A stretch of 64,000 nucleotides of DNA from Elusimicrobia bacterium GWB2_63_22 (GTDB lineage Bacteria > Elusimicrobiota > Elusimicrobia > Elusimicrobiales > UBA9959). Below are positions 40,886 to 50,700 of this stretch, piece after piece. Made by a program: the position numbers and the translations under genes. Under the pieces are notes generated by a model, which worked only from the letters and a program-made list of their open reading frames with translations, did not search any database and was not told the origin of the DNA. Numbering within the stretch: the stretch's first letter is position 1; the number at the start of each line of letters is the position of its first letter. The stretch covers positions 23,276 to 87,275 of the forward strand of contig MGUA01000037.1 in assembly GCA_001799735.1 (NCBI GenBank), written 5' to 3'.

Positions 40886-41854
40886 TTAGGTTTGCTGCCG
40901 CGTGCCGTCCTGCGGTTGCGCCAGGTCGTTTATGCCGTCGAGCAGGCAGGGCTGGCGCACGTCGCCCAGCCTGGGGATGGGCTTGCCGGCGGCCTGCGCC
41001 GCGCCTATGGCCTTCTCCCAGTTGAGGTGCCAGAGGTAGAGCATGGCCGTGAACATCTGCTCAAGGTAGATGCTGTAGCTCCAGGCCAGGGCCATGTAGG
41101 CGAGCGTGGTGAACCAGACCCACTCCGGGAACTTCACCTTGCCCTCGCTGGAGATGTAGAGGATTATGGCCGGCGGGATGAAGACTATCATGGCGGCGAT
41201 CTCGGACAGCGCGAAGCCGGTCATGAAGGTGCCGATGTTCATGCGCAGGATGCGCATGCCGCGCCGGAACGCCCCCCACGGGCCCATGTCCTGCCAGGCG
41301 ATGGCCGGCAGGATCAGGAACACGGCCATGCGCACGCCCTTGTTGAGGGCCCGGAAGAAGGCGGCCGAAAGAGAAAAACGGCCGTCCCCGGCCAGCGTGC
41401 GCGCGGCGTTCTCGGCGCTCAGGCCGTCCTCGCGGCTGGAGGAAGAGGAACCGCGTTTCTTGCGGGTCAGCAGCGCCGTGATGACCGTCAGGATGAACCA
41501 GATAATGGTCCACACCACTACTATCGGCAGCATTTTTATCAGGTTGGACCCCAGCGACTCGGCGAAAGCGTCGACGAGGGACAGCTCCCGTCCGGACTCG
41601 GCCTGCTGGATCAGCTCCAGCAGCATGGAGGCCGAGAAGGCCAGCAGCAGGGCGAAAAAGAAGGTTATGCCCAGGACCACCAGCAGGGTCTGCTGCAGGG
41701 TGAGCGGGTCCCAGTTAAAGGAGTACTTGAAGTAGAGTATCGTGGGCGCGTACAACAGCCAGGTGAAGATGAGCGGCATTACCATCACCGGGTAGCGCAG
41801 GAAAAGGCGAGTGGAATACTTGATCAGTTGCCAGCCGTCTTTGATGGAGTTCAC
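40886..41854 (-). CDS. Multi-pass membrane protein, coupled to secreted-protein gene
   Basis: A 322-residue protein with about six hydrophobic segments. Charged loops include a RKKRGSSSSSRED linker and EDGLSAENAARTLAGDG. No family assigned with certainty; the layout resembles general integral-membrane regulators such as DUF975-like proteins. The GTG at 41854 overlaps the TGA stop of the upstream gene (GTGA), so the pair is translationally coupled. Confidence 0.72.
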   Translation of the reverse strand: MNSIKDGWQLIKYSTRLFLRYPVMVMPLIFTWLLYAPTILYFKYSFNWDPLTLQQTLLVVLGITFFFALLLAFSASMLLELIQQAESGRELSLVDAFAESLGSNLIKMLPIVVVWTIIWFILTVITALLTRKKRGSSSSSREDGLSAENAARTLAGDGRFSLSAAFFRALNKGVRMAVFLILPAIAWQDMGPWGAFRRGMRILRMNIGTFMTGFALSEIAAMIVFIPPAIILYISSEGKVKFPEWVWFTTLAYMALAWSYSIYLEQMFTAMLYLWHLNWEKAIGAAQAAGKPIPRLGDVRQPCLLDGINDLAQPQDGTRQQT

Positions 41855-43464
41855 TGCGCGTCCACCCAGATGCCGCGGGCGGGCAGCTGTGCCTCGCCGA
41901 AGGCTTTGGTGCCCACCGGAGTTTCGGCGGCCAGGCAGCCCGAGATGAAGGCGCGGGCCGTCACCAGTTCGTGCATCGGGTTGAGGAGGATCGGCTTGCT
42001 TTTGCCCTTCTTGAAGTCGACATGGTCCCTCTTGACGATGTACTTGGAGTTGAGCTTGCCCGAGTAGTCGTTGTAGATTACTTCGACGTGGCAGTCGAAA
42101 TAGTCGCGGTACAGCGGCTTGAGCCAGATGCGCTCTTCGTCCAGGTCGGCCTTGAAGTCCTTGCTCTCCACGTACTCTATGCGGTCGCGGAAATCCTCGC
42201 TGAGGTCCAGGTACACGTTCGGGTCGCAGTAATTCTTGTCCGGGGCGAAGCCCTGGTAGAGCCTTTCCTTTACTATCTTGGCCACCTTGGCGCCCAGCTT
42301 GCCGCCCATGGAGTTGACGTAGTCCTCCTGTTGCTCGTCGCCGGCGTCGTGGGCGCTGTTGAGCACGTGGGACCCGGCGGTCTCCGTGGCCGCCACAAAG
42401 GCCGCGCGGAAGCCGCCGCGCACGTAGCCGTAGAGCATGATGCCGTGGAAGTGGTACCACGCGCCGTACTTGTCGCCCTTGCCCTGGTAGAAATTGCTGA
42501 TGTTGGCCAGCTTGCGCGTGACGGCCAGCTTGTCGCGCTCGGGGTGGCGCCAGTTGTCGCCCAGGATGTTCTCTATGGCCAGGATGGCCAGGTAGACCTC
42601 GCCGTTGGCCAGCCGGTAGCTGTGGCGGAACAGCTGGTCCATGGTGACCGAGCCGTCCTCTTTTGAAAGGATGAAGTTAATAAGTTCCACTTCGGTGCCG
42701 GTCTTGAAGTGGCGGGAGGTGACGCCCGAGGCCAGCGCGGTGAGCAGCTTGGTGAAGGCGCCTATCATCTCGCCGTTCTGGCGGCAGTACTGCATGAACT
42801 CGGGGCTCCATTCGTGCGGCAGGCCGTACCTGGGCTCCAGGCCGGCGGCCTGCTCCTCGAGGAGGATCTGCTTGTACATGTTGAGCATTTCCGTCTTGCG
42901 GAAAGGGTTGATGCGGCCTTCTATGTGCATCTTCGAATTGCGCAGCTGCACCAGGATGCGCTCTTTTTCATCCTCGGGAATGTCGAGGGCCAGGATCTCG
43001 GCCTCGGTGGGCAGGGGGATGGCCTGGTCCTGCACCACGGGGTTGATGTCGCTGTAGGTGCCGCCGGCCGGGTTGCCGTTGTCCTCGGCTATGCCGAAGA
43101 GCACCTGGAAAAGGACCTTGGGGAGGTTCTTGGTGTAGACGGCCAGGGCCACGTCGCTCTGCAGGTCGTGGCGCTGGTAATTGGCCTGGCGGTACTGCCT
43201 GGCGAAATCCAGCGTGCCGTCGATGCCGGGGATCTCTATCTTGCCGCCTATGATGTGCAGCTTCTGGCCCTGGCGGGAGGGGCGTTCGAGCAGGGGATCG
43301 TAGGAGTTTACGTCCAGGTAGTAATTACCCCTCTGCGGCGCGGGGGCGGCGGAGGCGGCGGAGGCCGCTTTGAGGCTGGCTACATCTATGTCCTGGAATT
43401 GCTGGGCGCCGGCCGGAAGCGCGGCGAGAAAGGCGGTAAGGACTAAAAGTGTTTTTTTCATCAA
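41851..43464 (-). CDS. Large secreted protein of unknown function
   Basis: A 537-residue protein with signal peptide MMKKTLLVLTAFLAALPAGA. The mature part has LPTEAEILALDIPEDEKERILVQLRNSKMHIEGRINPF, many aromatics and a cluster of histidines and tyrosines (GAWYHFHGIMLYGYVRGGF, AGSHVLNSAHDAGDEQQEDYVNSMGGK). No family is recognised. The downstream membrane protein is coupled to it, so both may act at the envelope. Possible enzymatic function cannot be assigned from motifs. Confidence 0.72.
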   Translation of the reverse strand: MMKKTLLVLTAFLAALPAGAQQFQDIDVASLKAASAASAAPAPQRGNYYLDVNSYDPLLERPSRQGQKLHIIGGKIEIPGIDGTLDFARQYRQANYQRHDLQSDVALAVYTKNLPKVLFQVLFGIAEDNGNPAGGTYSDINPVVQDQAIPLPTEAEILALDIPEDEKERILVQLRNSKMHIEGRINPFRKTEMLNMYKQILLEEQAAGLEPRYGLPHEWSPEFMQYCRQNGEMIGAFTKLLTALASGVTSRHFKTGTEVELINFILSKEDGSVTMDQLFRHSYRLANGEVYLAILAIENILGDNWRHPERDKLAVTRKLANISNFYQGKGDKYGAWYHFHGIMLYGYVRGGFRAAFVAATETAGSHVLNSAHDAGDEQQEDYVNSMGGKLGAKVAKIVKERLYQGFAPDKNYCDPNVYLDLSEDFRDRIEYVESKDFKADLDEERIWLKPLYRDYFDCHVEVIYNDYSGKLNSKYIVKRDHVDFKKGKSKPILLNPMHELVTARAFISGCLAAETPVGTKAFGEAQLPARGIWVDAQ

Positions 43465-43578
43465 GGCGTTCTCCGTCTGCGGGCTATATACTATAATCTA
43501 ACAGAAATAGGGGGCCTTGTAATGCGCGGAAAGGCCCAGGCCGGCGGTGTTATTGGACCTAGCCGCGTATAGGACCTT

Positions 43579-44280
43579 ATGGGTACTGAAAAGCTTATCT
43601 TGATCTCTGACGTGCACGCCAACCTCCCGGCGCTGGAGGCGGTGACCGCCGACATTGCCGCCCGGGGCCTGGCCTCGGCCCCTGTCTGTTTCCTCGGGGA
43701 CGCCGTCAATATGGGGCCGTTCCCGGCCGAGACCCTGGCCGCCCTGCGGGCGCTCTCCCCCGCCTTCCGGGTGCGCGGCAACCACGACCGCTATATCGCC
43801 TCCGGCACTCCCCGGCCCGAGCTTGAGAAATATTTTCACTGCGCGGAAGGCGCCGACCATACCGCCTGGACCGCCGCCGCGCTGGACGGAGAGGCCAGGG
43901 CCTGGCTGGGCGCGGCACCCGCCTCCCTCGGGTTTAAATTAGGCGGGGCCGAATTCCGCTGTTTCCACGCCTCCGAGGAGAGCGACGAGGTCCCTTTCAG
44001 CGCCGGGGCCGGTGCTCCCAACGTGCTCTGCGGCCATATCCACTCTCCCTACGTAAAAACCGCGGCCGGCGGCCTGGCGGTCAATCCCGGCAGCGTCGGC
44101 AGCCCGCTGGACGGCAACCCCGCAGCTTCTTACGCTGTCATAAGCGTCAACGGCCGGGTGAGCGCCGAGATCGTCCGCGTGCCTTACGACCTGGCCGCGT
44201 TCTCCGCGGCGCTGGCGGCCAGGGCCGTGCCCTGGGGGAGCGTTATAGGCGGCGTAGTGCGCAAGGCCAGCCTTTTTTAA
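43579..44280 (+). CDS. Calcineurin-like metallophosphoesterase (YfcE/PrpE-like)
   Basis: A 233-residue phosphoesterase with the dimetal motifs LISDVHANLPALEAV, FLGDAVNMGPFPAE, VRGNHDRYI and LCGHIHSPYVKT, then VNPGSVGSPLDGNP. The substrate is unknown; relatives hydrolyse phosphodiesters or protein phosphates. It is followed directly (TAA|ATG) by the glycosyltransferase gene. Confidence 0.9.
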   Translation: MGTEKLILISDVHANLPALEAVTADIAARGLASAPVCFLGDAVNMGPFPAETLAALRALSPAFRVRGNHDRYIASGTPRPELEKYFHCAEGADHTAWTAAALDGEARAWLGAAPASLGFKLGGAEFRCFHASEESDEVPFSAGAGAPNVLCGHIHSPYVKTAAGGLAVNPGSVGSPLDGNPAASYAVISVNGRVSAEIVRVPYDLAAFSAALAARAVPWGSVIGGVVRKASLF

Positions 44281-45399
44281 ATGAAGATACTCCACGTCAC
44301 TGAAAGCTTCGGCTGGTCCGGCGGCGCCGCGCAGGCGCTCTACCTGGCGCGCGAGCTGCGCTCGCTCGGGCACGAGAACCTGCTGGCCTGCCCCGCCGAC
44401 GGGGACCTGGGCCGCAAGGCCGCGGCTGACGGCTTTGAAGTGGTGCATTTCCGGCCGCGGCGCGACTACGACCTGAAGGCCGCCCTTGCGCTGGCCAGGC
44501 TGCTGGAAACGGTCCGCCCCGACGTGATGCAGGCCCACCATCCCAAGGCCCACGCCATGGGCCTGCTGGCCAAGTTCTTTTCCCGGCATAAGCCGCTCTT
44601 TGTTTTCACCCGCAGGGTCTCTCACCCTATCGTCACCGGGTTTTTTGCCAAATTGAAATATACCAGCGCCCTCATCGACGGCTGCATCGCGGTGGCGGGC
44701 TCGGTGCGCGCGCAGCTTATAGCCTACGGCCTGGCGCCGGAGCGCGTGCGCACCATCTACAGCGGCACGGACCCGGCGCGCTTCTCCCCCCGCCCTCCCG
44801 AAGAGGCCGTGCTGCAAGAGCTCGCCCTCCCGCCCGGCCTGCCGGTAGTGATGCTGGTGGGTAATTTCAGCGAGCATAAGGGCCAGCGCGTGCTGGTGGC
44901 CGCCGCCGCGCGGCTGCGGGCGCGGGGCCTGGACTTCGCGCTGGTATTCGCGGGGCGCGGCACCGATTCCGCAGAGCTGAAGGCGCTGTACGCCGCCGCC
45001 GGCCTGCCGGAGGACAGGGTCCGTTTCCTGGGCCTGCGCGACGACGTGGAACGGCTGCTCACCGCGGCCTCGGTCAGCGTGAACGCCGCCATAAAGGGCG
45101 AGGCGCTCAGCGGCAGCATCCGGGAGTCGCTCTGCATGGGCGTGCCGGCCGTGGCCAGCGATATTTCGGGAAATTCAGAGATAGTGCACGACGGCGTGAC
45201 CGGGCTGCTGTTCCCGCCGGGCGACGCGGCCGCGCTGGCGGACCGCCTGGAGACCGTGCTGCGGGCCCCCGCCCTGCGCGAGAAATTTTCCGCCGCTTCG
45301 GTGGCGCTGGTACGGGAGAACTTTACCACGGCCATAATGGGCCGCCGTACCCTGGCTTATTACCAGGAACTCCTGGCCGCGCGCGGGCGCTTAACTTAA
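44281..45399 (+). CDS. Glycosyltransferase family 4
   Basis: A 372-residue GT-B glycosyltransferase. It opens ILHVTESFGWSGGAAQALYLARELRSLGHENLLACP and has the C-terminal nucleotide-sugar part VVMLVGNFSEHKGQRVLVAAAARL, FVFAGRGTD-like motif, and GEALSGSIRESLCMGVPAVASDISGNSEIVHDGVTGLLFPPGD (the EX7E motif region). It probably adds a sugar to an envelope glycan or lipid. The gene begins on the base after the phosphoesterase stop. Confidence 0.92.
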   Translation: MKILHVTESFGWSGGAAQALYLARELRSLGHENLLACPADGDLGRKAAADGFEVVHFRPRRDYDLKAALALARLLETVRPDVMQAHHPKAHAMGLLAKFFSRHKPLFVFTRRVSHPIVTGFFAKLKYTSALIDGCIAVAGSVRAQLIAYGLAPERVRTIYSGTDPARFSPRPPEEAVLQELALPPGLPVVMLVGNFSEHKGQRVLVAAAARLRARGLDFALVFAGRGTDSAELKALYAAAGLPEDRVRFLGLRDDVERLLTAASVSVNAAIKGEALSGSIRESLCMGVPAVASDISGNSEIVHDGVTGLLFPPGDAAALADRLETVLRAPALREKFSAASVALVRENFTTAIMGRRTLAYYQELLAARGRLT

Positions 45400-45424
45400 A
45401 GGCCCCGCCCCGGGAGACTTGCGG

Positions 45425-45460
45425 CCGCCGGAGGTTCAAGCCCCCGGCGGTTTTCTTTTT
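45425..45460 (+). terminator. Rho-independent terminator of the glycosyltransferase operon
   Basis: Stem CCGCCGG (45425-45431) with CCGGCGG (45444-45450), followed by TTTTCTTTTT. It runs up to the stop codon of the oppositely oriented mgtE. Confidence 0.8.
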
Positions 45461-46772
45461 AGAGGAGTTTACCCTGCAGCAGCCAGGCGGTGCTGAGGAA
45501 AGCGAAGAAGCCCACCACGTCGGTGACGGTGGTGAGGAAGATGCCCGACGAGTGGGCCGGGTCGTAGCCCAGGCGCTTCATGGCCAGCGGGATCATGGCC
45601 CCGGACATGCCGGCCGCCACCATGTTCACCACCATCGCCACGCCGACCACCAGGCCGAGCCAGGCGTTGCCCTTCCACCACCAGGCCGCTCCGGCGGTTA
45701 TAATGCCGGTGACTCCGCCGTTCACAAAGCCGACCAAAATCTCGGTCTTGACCAGGCGCCAGGCGTTATGCGGCGCGATCTCGCGCATCAGCATGCCGCG
45801 CAGGACTATGGCGAGCGTCTGGGTGCCGGCGTTGCCGCCCTGCCCGGCGATGATGGGCAGGAAGACCGCCAGCACGGCGACGCGGGCGATGAAATCTTCG
45901 AACAGCGCCACCACCGAGCCGGCCAGGAAGGCCGTGGCCAGGTTGACCGTCAGCCAGGGCAGGCGCCGCGTGATCTTGAACCAGGGAGTGGAAAAAGCCC
46001 GCTCCTCGGCGCTGGCGCCGAACAGCAGCTGTATGTCCTCGGAGGCCTCCTCCTCGGTGGAGGCGATGATGTTCTTGGTATTGACGATGCCGATCAGGCG
46101 GCCGTTCTCGTCGGTAACCGGCACCGCCAGGTAGTGCTTGCGCGACACCATGGCCACCAGCTCCTCGCGGTCCGTGAACGGGGAGACCTTCACCACGTCC
46201 TTTATCATTATCTCCGAGACCGGGGTTTCGGGGGCGGCCAGCAGCAGGTCGCGCATGTTGAGCACGCCCTGCAGCGCGTTGCCGCCGTCCACCACGTAGC
46301 AATAGGTGGCCGCCGGCAGCTGTTTCTTGGCCATCTGCCGCAGTCGCAGTATCACGTCGCGCACCCTGGCGTCGGAGCGGAACGCGAGGAAGTCCGTGTG
46401 CATTATCCGCCCGGCGCTTTCGCGCGGGTAGGCCAGGATCTCCGCCATATCCTTGGAAAACTCCTCGTTGAGCAGCGGGATGACCGCCTTGGAGAAATCG
46501 GGGTCCAGGCGGCGGAAGATGTCCGCGGCGTGGTATTTGCCGGTGCGGTGCAGCACTCCGGCCGCCTCGGCGGGGGTGAGCTCCCCCAGCAGGGCCGCGC
46601 TCTCCGGCGGCGGCAGGTTTTCCATGGCCTGGGCGGCTACCGACGGCGGCAGGTCCCTGAGCAGCCCGGCGGCGTCGCGGGGCGGCAGCGTTTCAAGCGC
46701 CTGTGCCGCCCGCACGGGGTCCGTCTGGATGAACCGCTTTACGATCTCGATGGCTGCTTCTTTCTTTTTCAT
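45459..46772 (-). CDS. mgtE: Magnesium transporter MgtE
   Basis: A 437-residue transporter. An N-terminal helical sensor domain with repeated PPxxAAxLLxxLPP motifs (about 1-130) is followed by paired CBS domains (about 130-255; MHTDFLAFRSDARVRDVI, IMIKDVVKVSPFTDREELVAMV) and five C-terminal membrane helices with GQGGNAGTQTLAI and DPAHSSGIFLTTVTDVVGFF pore motifs. It starts eight bases after the tsaC/sua5 stop, so there is no room for an upstream magnesium riboswitch. Confidence 0.95.
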   Translation of the reverse strand: MKKKEAAIEIVKRFIQTDPVRAAQALETLPPRDAAGLLRDLPPSVAAQAMENLPPPESAALLGELTPAEAAGVLHRTGKYHAADIFRRLDPDFSKAVIPLLNEEFSKDMAEILAYPRESAGRIMHTDFLAFRSDARVRDVILRLRQMAKKQLPAATYCYVVDGGNALQGVLNMRDLLLAAPETPVSEIMIKDVVKVSPFTDREELVAMVSRKHYLAVPVTDENGRLIGIVNTKNIIASTEEEASEDIQLLFGASAEERAFSTPWFKITRRLPWLTVNLATAFLAGSVVALFEDFIARVAVLAVFLPIIAGQGGNAGTQTLAIVLRGMLMREIAPHNAWRLVKTEILVGFVNGGVTGIITAGAAWWWKGNAWLGLVVGVAMVVNMVAAGMSGAMIPLAMKRLGYDPAHSSGIFLTTVTDVVGFFAFLSTAWLLQGKLL

Positions 46773-46780
46773 ATAAAAAA

Positions 46781-47740
46781 TCAGCGGGCGGAGGCGCGCT
46801 TCAGGCGGTCCATTATCGCCCGCCCCAGGCCGTGCGGCGGCACCCTCTCCGCGTAGATCAGCCCTGCCCCGGAATTCTCCAGCAGGTGCAGCGCCCTGAA
46901 AAGGTTGGCCGCCGCTTCGCGCAGGTCGCCGGACCGGGAGAGGACTTTTACGGCGGCCCAGGCTCCCCTCGGCCGCCGGCTGAAGGCGAGGTAGGCCGCC
47001 CGCGCGGAGGGCCTGACGGGAGCGCCGGGTTCTACTATCTCCAGCCTGACCCGCGGCGCGTAATGCTTTTTGAGGCAGCCCGGGGCCAGGGGCGCTTTGG
47101 CCCGCGCGGCGCGCCCGGCGGGAACTCCGGCCGCGCGCTCTATCTCCTCCAGGGGCAGGCCGCCGGGGCGCAGCAGGACGGGGCGCCCCCCGGAGAAGGT
47201 GATGATGGTGGACTCCACGCCGATGGCGGTGCGGCCTCCGTCCAGGATGAGGTCCGGGCCGGCGCCGAGCTGTTTTCTGACATGGGCCGCCGTGGTGGGG
47301 CTAAGGCGGCCGAAGCGGTTGGCGCTGGGCGCCGCCACCGGGCGGCCCGCGGCCTTTATGAGGGCCAGCGCGTGGCGGTTGGCCGGGACCCTTACCGCGA
47401 CGGTCTTGAGGCCGGCCGTTACAATGTCGGGAACGGCGCGCGCCTTGGGCAGCACCAGGGTGAGCGGGCCGGGCCAGAATTTAGCCATGAGTTTTTCCGC
47501 GGCCGCCGGGATCCTGGAAAAAAGGCGCCGCGCCCTGGCCGGGGAACATTCGTGCAGGATCAGCGGGTCGAAACGGGGCCGACCCTTGATCTCGAAAATG
47601 CGCGCGCAGGCCTCCGGGTTAAGCCCGTCGGCCCCCAGGCCGTAGACCGTCTCCGTCGGAAAAGCCACGACGCCGCCGCGCTTTATGACGGCCGCGGCTT
47701 TTTGTATGGACTGTCGTCCGGCTTTGAGCGTTTTGGCCAT
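46781..47740 (-). CDS. Threonylcarbamoyl-AMP synthase (Sua5 type)
   Basis: A 319-residue protein: YrdC domain (about 1-205; GGVVAFPTETVYGLGADG, KGRPRFDPLILH, FWPGPLTLVL, RVPANRH, PSANRFGRLSPTTAAHV, GVESTIITF) plus a C-terminal Sua5 domain (about 230-319). It makes threonylcarbamoyl-AMP for the t6A37 modification of tRNAs that read ANN codons. The C-terminal domain distinguishes Sua5 from the shorter TsaC. The -10-like TAAAAT at 47758-47753 lies 12 bases before the ATG. Confidence 0.94.
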   Translation of the reverse strand: MAKTLKAGRQSIQKAAAVIKRGGVVAFPTETVYGLGADGLNPEACARIFEIKGRPRFDPLILHECSPARARRLFSRIPAAAEKLMAKFWPGPLTLVLPKARAVPDIVTAGLKTVAVRVPANRHALALIKAAGRPVAAPSANRFGRLSPTTAAHVRKQLGAGPDLILDGGRTAIGVESTIITFSGGRPVLLRPGGLPLEEIERAAGVPAGRAARAKAPLAPGCLKKHYAPRVRLEIVEPGAPVRPSARAAYLAFSRRPRGAWAAVKVLSRSGDLREAAANLFRALHLLENSGAGLIYAERVPPHGLGRAIMDRLKRASAR

Positions 47741-47793
47741 AGTACCGGACTAATTTTAGCAATTTACGGGGGGTTCCCGCGGCGCAGGCGCGG

Positions 47794-50700
47794 TTACGGT
47801 TTCTCTTCCGGGCCTTTTGTTTCGCACCCGTTTAGCAGTTCCCGCAGCCGGATCTCGGATTCCTTCATCTGCGTGATGTCCACCCAGGAGCCCGTTACCT
47901 GGTCCGTGGTTCCGGGTGCGGTCCTGAGCTGGCTGTGTACCCAGACATAGCCCGAGCCGTCCTTCTTCTTGACCCTGAAATCCTGGACCATGCTGAGCTT
48001 TTTAAAGATTTGTTTCTTTTCTTCCAGGACCCGATCCTTGTCCTGGGGGTGCACGGCGTTCTCGAACCAGCCGGGGGCCAGCATTTCTTCCTGGTCGTGG
48101 CCTGTGACGTTTTTGGAGTTGCCGCTCACCCACTGCGTGATGAACCTGCCGTTAACATAGCGCAGGGTGAACAGGATGACAGGCATGGCTTCCATCACCT
48201 GGGTGAGGTGGCTGGCCGTGCGTTCCAGCGCGGCCTGGGCCGCGTTGCGGCCGGCCTCGCCGGAGATAGCGTCCAGGGCCAGCGAGATGTCGGCCTTTAT
48301 CTCGGAGAGCAGGCTGACCTCCTCCTGCGAGAAGAAATCCAGGTCGGCCGAGTAGAGGTTCAGTATCGCCGAAACCTTATCGGACTCCACCAGGGGGACG
48401 GCCGCGCAGGAGCGGTAGCCCATCTTCACGGATTTATCCCGCCAGGGCGCCATGTAAGGGTCCGCCGCCACGTCGCGGCACACGGCGATCCTGCCGGTGC
48501 GGGCGGCTTCCCCGGTCGGGCTCTTGAAGCCGGGGGCGTCGTTGATAGGCACCCTGAGCGAGTCCAGGAATTCCCCCGTCTCGCCGGCGGAGCAGAGCGG
48601 AAGCACCCTGCCGGTATCCTTGTCGGGATAGCCGATCCAGGCCATCCTGACCCCGCCCGCCTGAACGGCTACCGCGCAGAGGCGCTCGAACAGCTTCTGC
48701 CGGTCCTTTATCTGGGCCGCGGCCTGGTTTATCTCGGCCAGCACCGTGTAGAGGCGGAGGTTCTTTATGAGGTCCTTCTGTGTCCTCCTGAGTTCCTCGC
48801 TGGCTTTCTCGAGTTCCAGCTGGGCCAGTTTGCGCGCCGTTATGTCGTAAAAACTGACGGCGAACTGCCCTTCGCGGGGCCTGAAGGCGCTGACCTCGTA
48901 CCATTTCCCGAGCCCAGCGGAATAGTTCTCGAAGTGGACCGGCTCGCCGGTGAGGGCTACCCTGCCGTAAGTCTCGATCCAGACTTTTTCCGTCTGCGGC
49001 AGCACTTCCAGCACCCGCCGGCCCAGCAGGTCGGCCCGCTTCATGCCGGTAAGCCGCTCGAAGGCGGGGTTCACGTCGAGGAATTTGTAGTCCGAAGGCC
49101 GTCCCTGGGCGTCGCAGATTATCTCATGTGTGGCGAAGCCTTCCTCCATGCCCTCGAAGAGTTGCTCGTAGCGCTCTTCGCTGGCGCGCAGCGTCTCCTC
49201 GTTCTTTTTGCGCTCCGTAATGTCGCGTAAAATATGTACGGCCCCCGCGTATTCTCCGTCGGGGCCGGGGATCGGGTCCACTACCACTTCGAAGGTCTTA
49301 TCCCTCAGGTTATACTCCAGGGTTTCCCGGCGCATGGACTTCTTCGCCTTCAGCACCGGGCATTCCGGGATGGGCGCGGCGGTGCCGTGCACTATTTCCC
49401 AGCAATGGCGGCCCTGCACCATGGCGGCGTCGTGGGGAAAAACTTTGCCGGTGGCCTTATTGGCGCGGATGATGCGGTGCTCGGCGTCCAGCGTCCAGAT
49501 CACGTCGTCTATGGCGCTGAAGGTGGCCTCCCACTCCCTGGCGGCCGCCTCCAGCTTCTCCGCCGCCTGCCGCTGTTCGGTAATGTCGATAGTATACCCG
49601 GCCAGGTAGCGCGGCCTGCCTTCCAGCTGTATGGGGAACTTGAAGGTCCGGTAGGTATGGCCGTTAAAGTTTTCCTGCACTACAACCTGCTTGCCTTCCT
49701 TGATGATGCGTTTATCGTCGGCGATCATGCTCCTGGCCAGTTCGGACGGGAAGAGGTCGTCCATGGTCCTGCCGAGCAGGTCTTTGAGCGGCCGGCCGAG
49801 CATGGTTTCATAGTTCTGGCTCAGCCGCAGGGCGCGTATCTCCTGGTCCTTGAAGAAGACATAGATCGGGCTATGCTTCATGAAATTATCGAAGATCTGT
49901 TCGCTTTCGCGCAGCCCGGTGGTGGCGACTTCTATGGCCCGGGAATACTTGCCCGCCTGTACCCTGAAGAGCAGGTAGGCCCAGCCGCCGGCGCCCAGCA
50001 GCAGCGAGACGGTAAGGAGGAGAACCAGGGCGGAGATGTTGCCGGCTTTCGCCATGATCTCGGCCCAGTCCAGCTTTACAACTATCGCCCAGCCGGTTTC
50101 AGGCACTATGCCGAGCGCGGCCAGCACTTTTTCCCCGCGATAATCCCTGCAGAGGAAGACCCCGGCTTCCCCTAGCAGCGCCCGGACGGCCGGGAGGTGC
50201 TTCTCCGACAGCTGGCGGCGGAATTTCAGGGGCGGCTCTTTGGCGTGGCGCATGCCGGCCAGAGAAACTGCGTAGTCCCCCTCCCGCCGGCTCAGCGTGA
50301 TCTCTCCGGACCCCGTGACGGTGGGCCATTTTTGTATGAGCGGGTAAAGGTAATCTTCCGGGGAGATCTCGAGCACTAAGAAAAGTTTATTCCCGTTGCC
50401 TTCGGCGGCTTTAGCGGCTATGTCCAGGCGCGGCTTGCCTGACTGGTCCAGGTAAAAATCACCAAGTTCCGTGCGGCCCGAGCCGGCGGCTTTCTTAATA
50501 AGGTCGAGGGTCTGCGGGGCCAGCCGCTTTTCCGCCTTTGCCGTGGCGACTATTATCCGCCCGTCAGGCCGGGCCAGAAGGGCCGAGCGGTAGCGGTTAT
50601 GCTTGAGATAGCGGTCCAGCCGCGCCAGCATGGAGGCGCGCAGTTCTTTGTCGTCCGGGGCCGCCGCCAGGCGGTTCAGGAAAATGGAAAGTACCGGGGT

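Noticed and set aside
46773..46780. Magnesium (M-box) riboswitch before mgtE
   Set aside because: Only eight bases separate mgtE from the preceding gene, so no riboswitch can fit.
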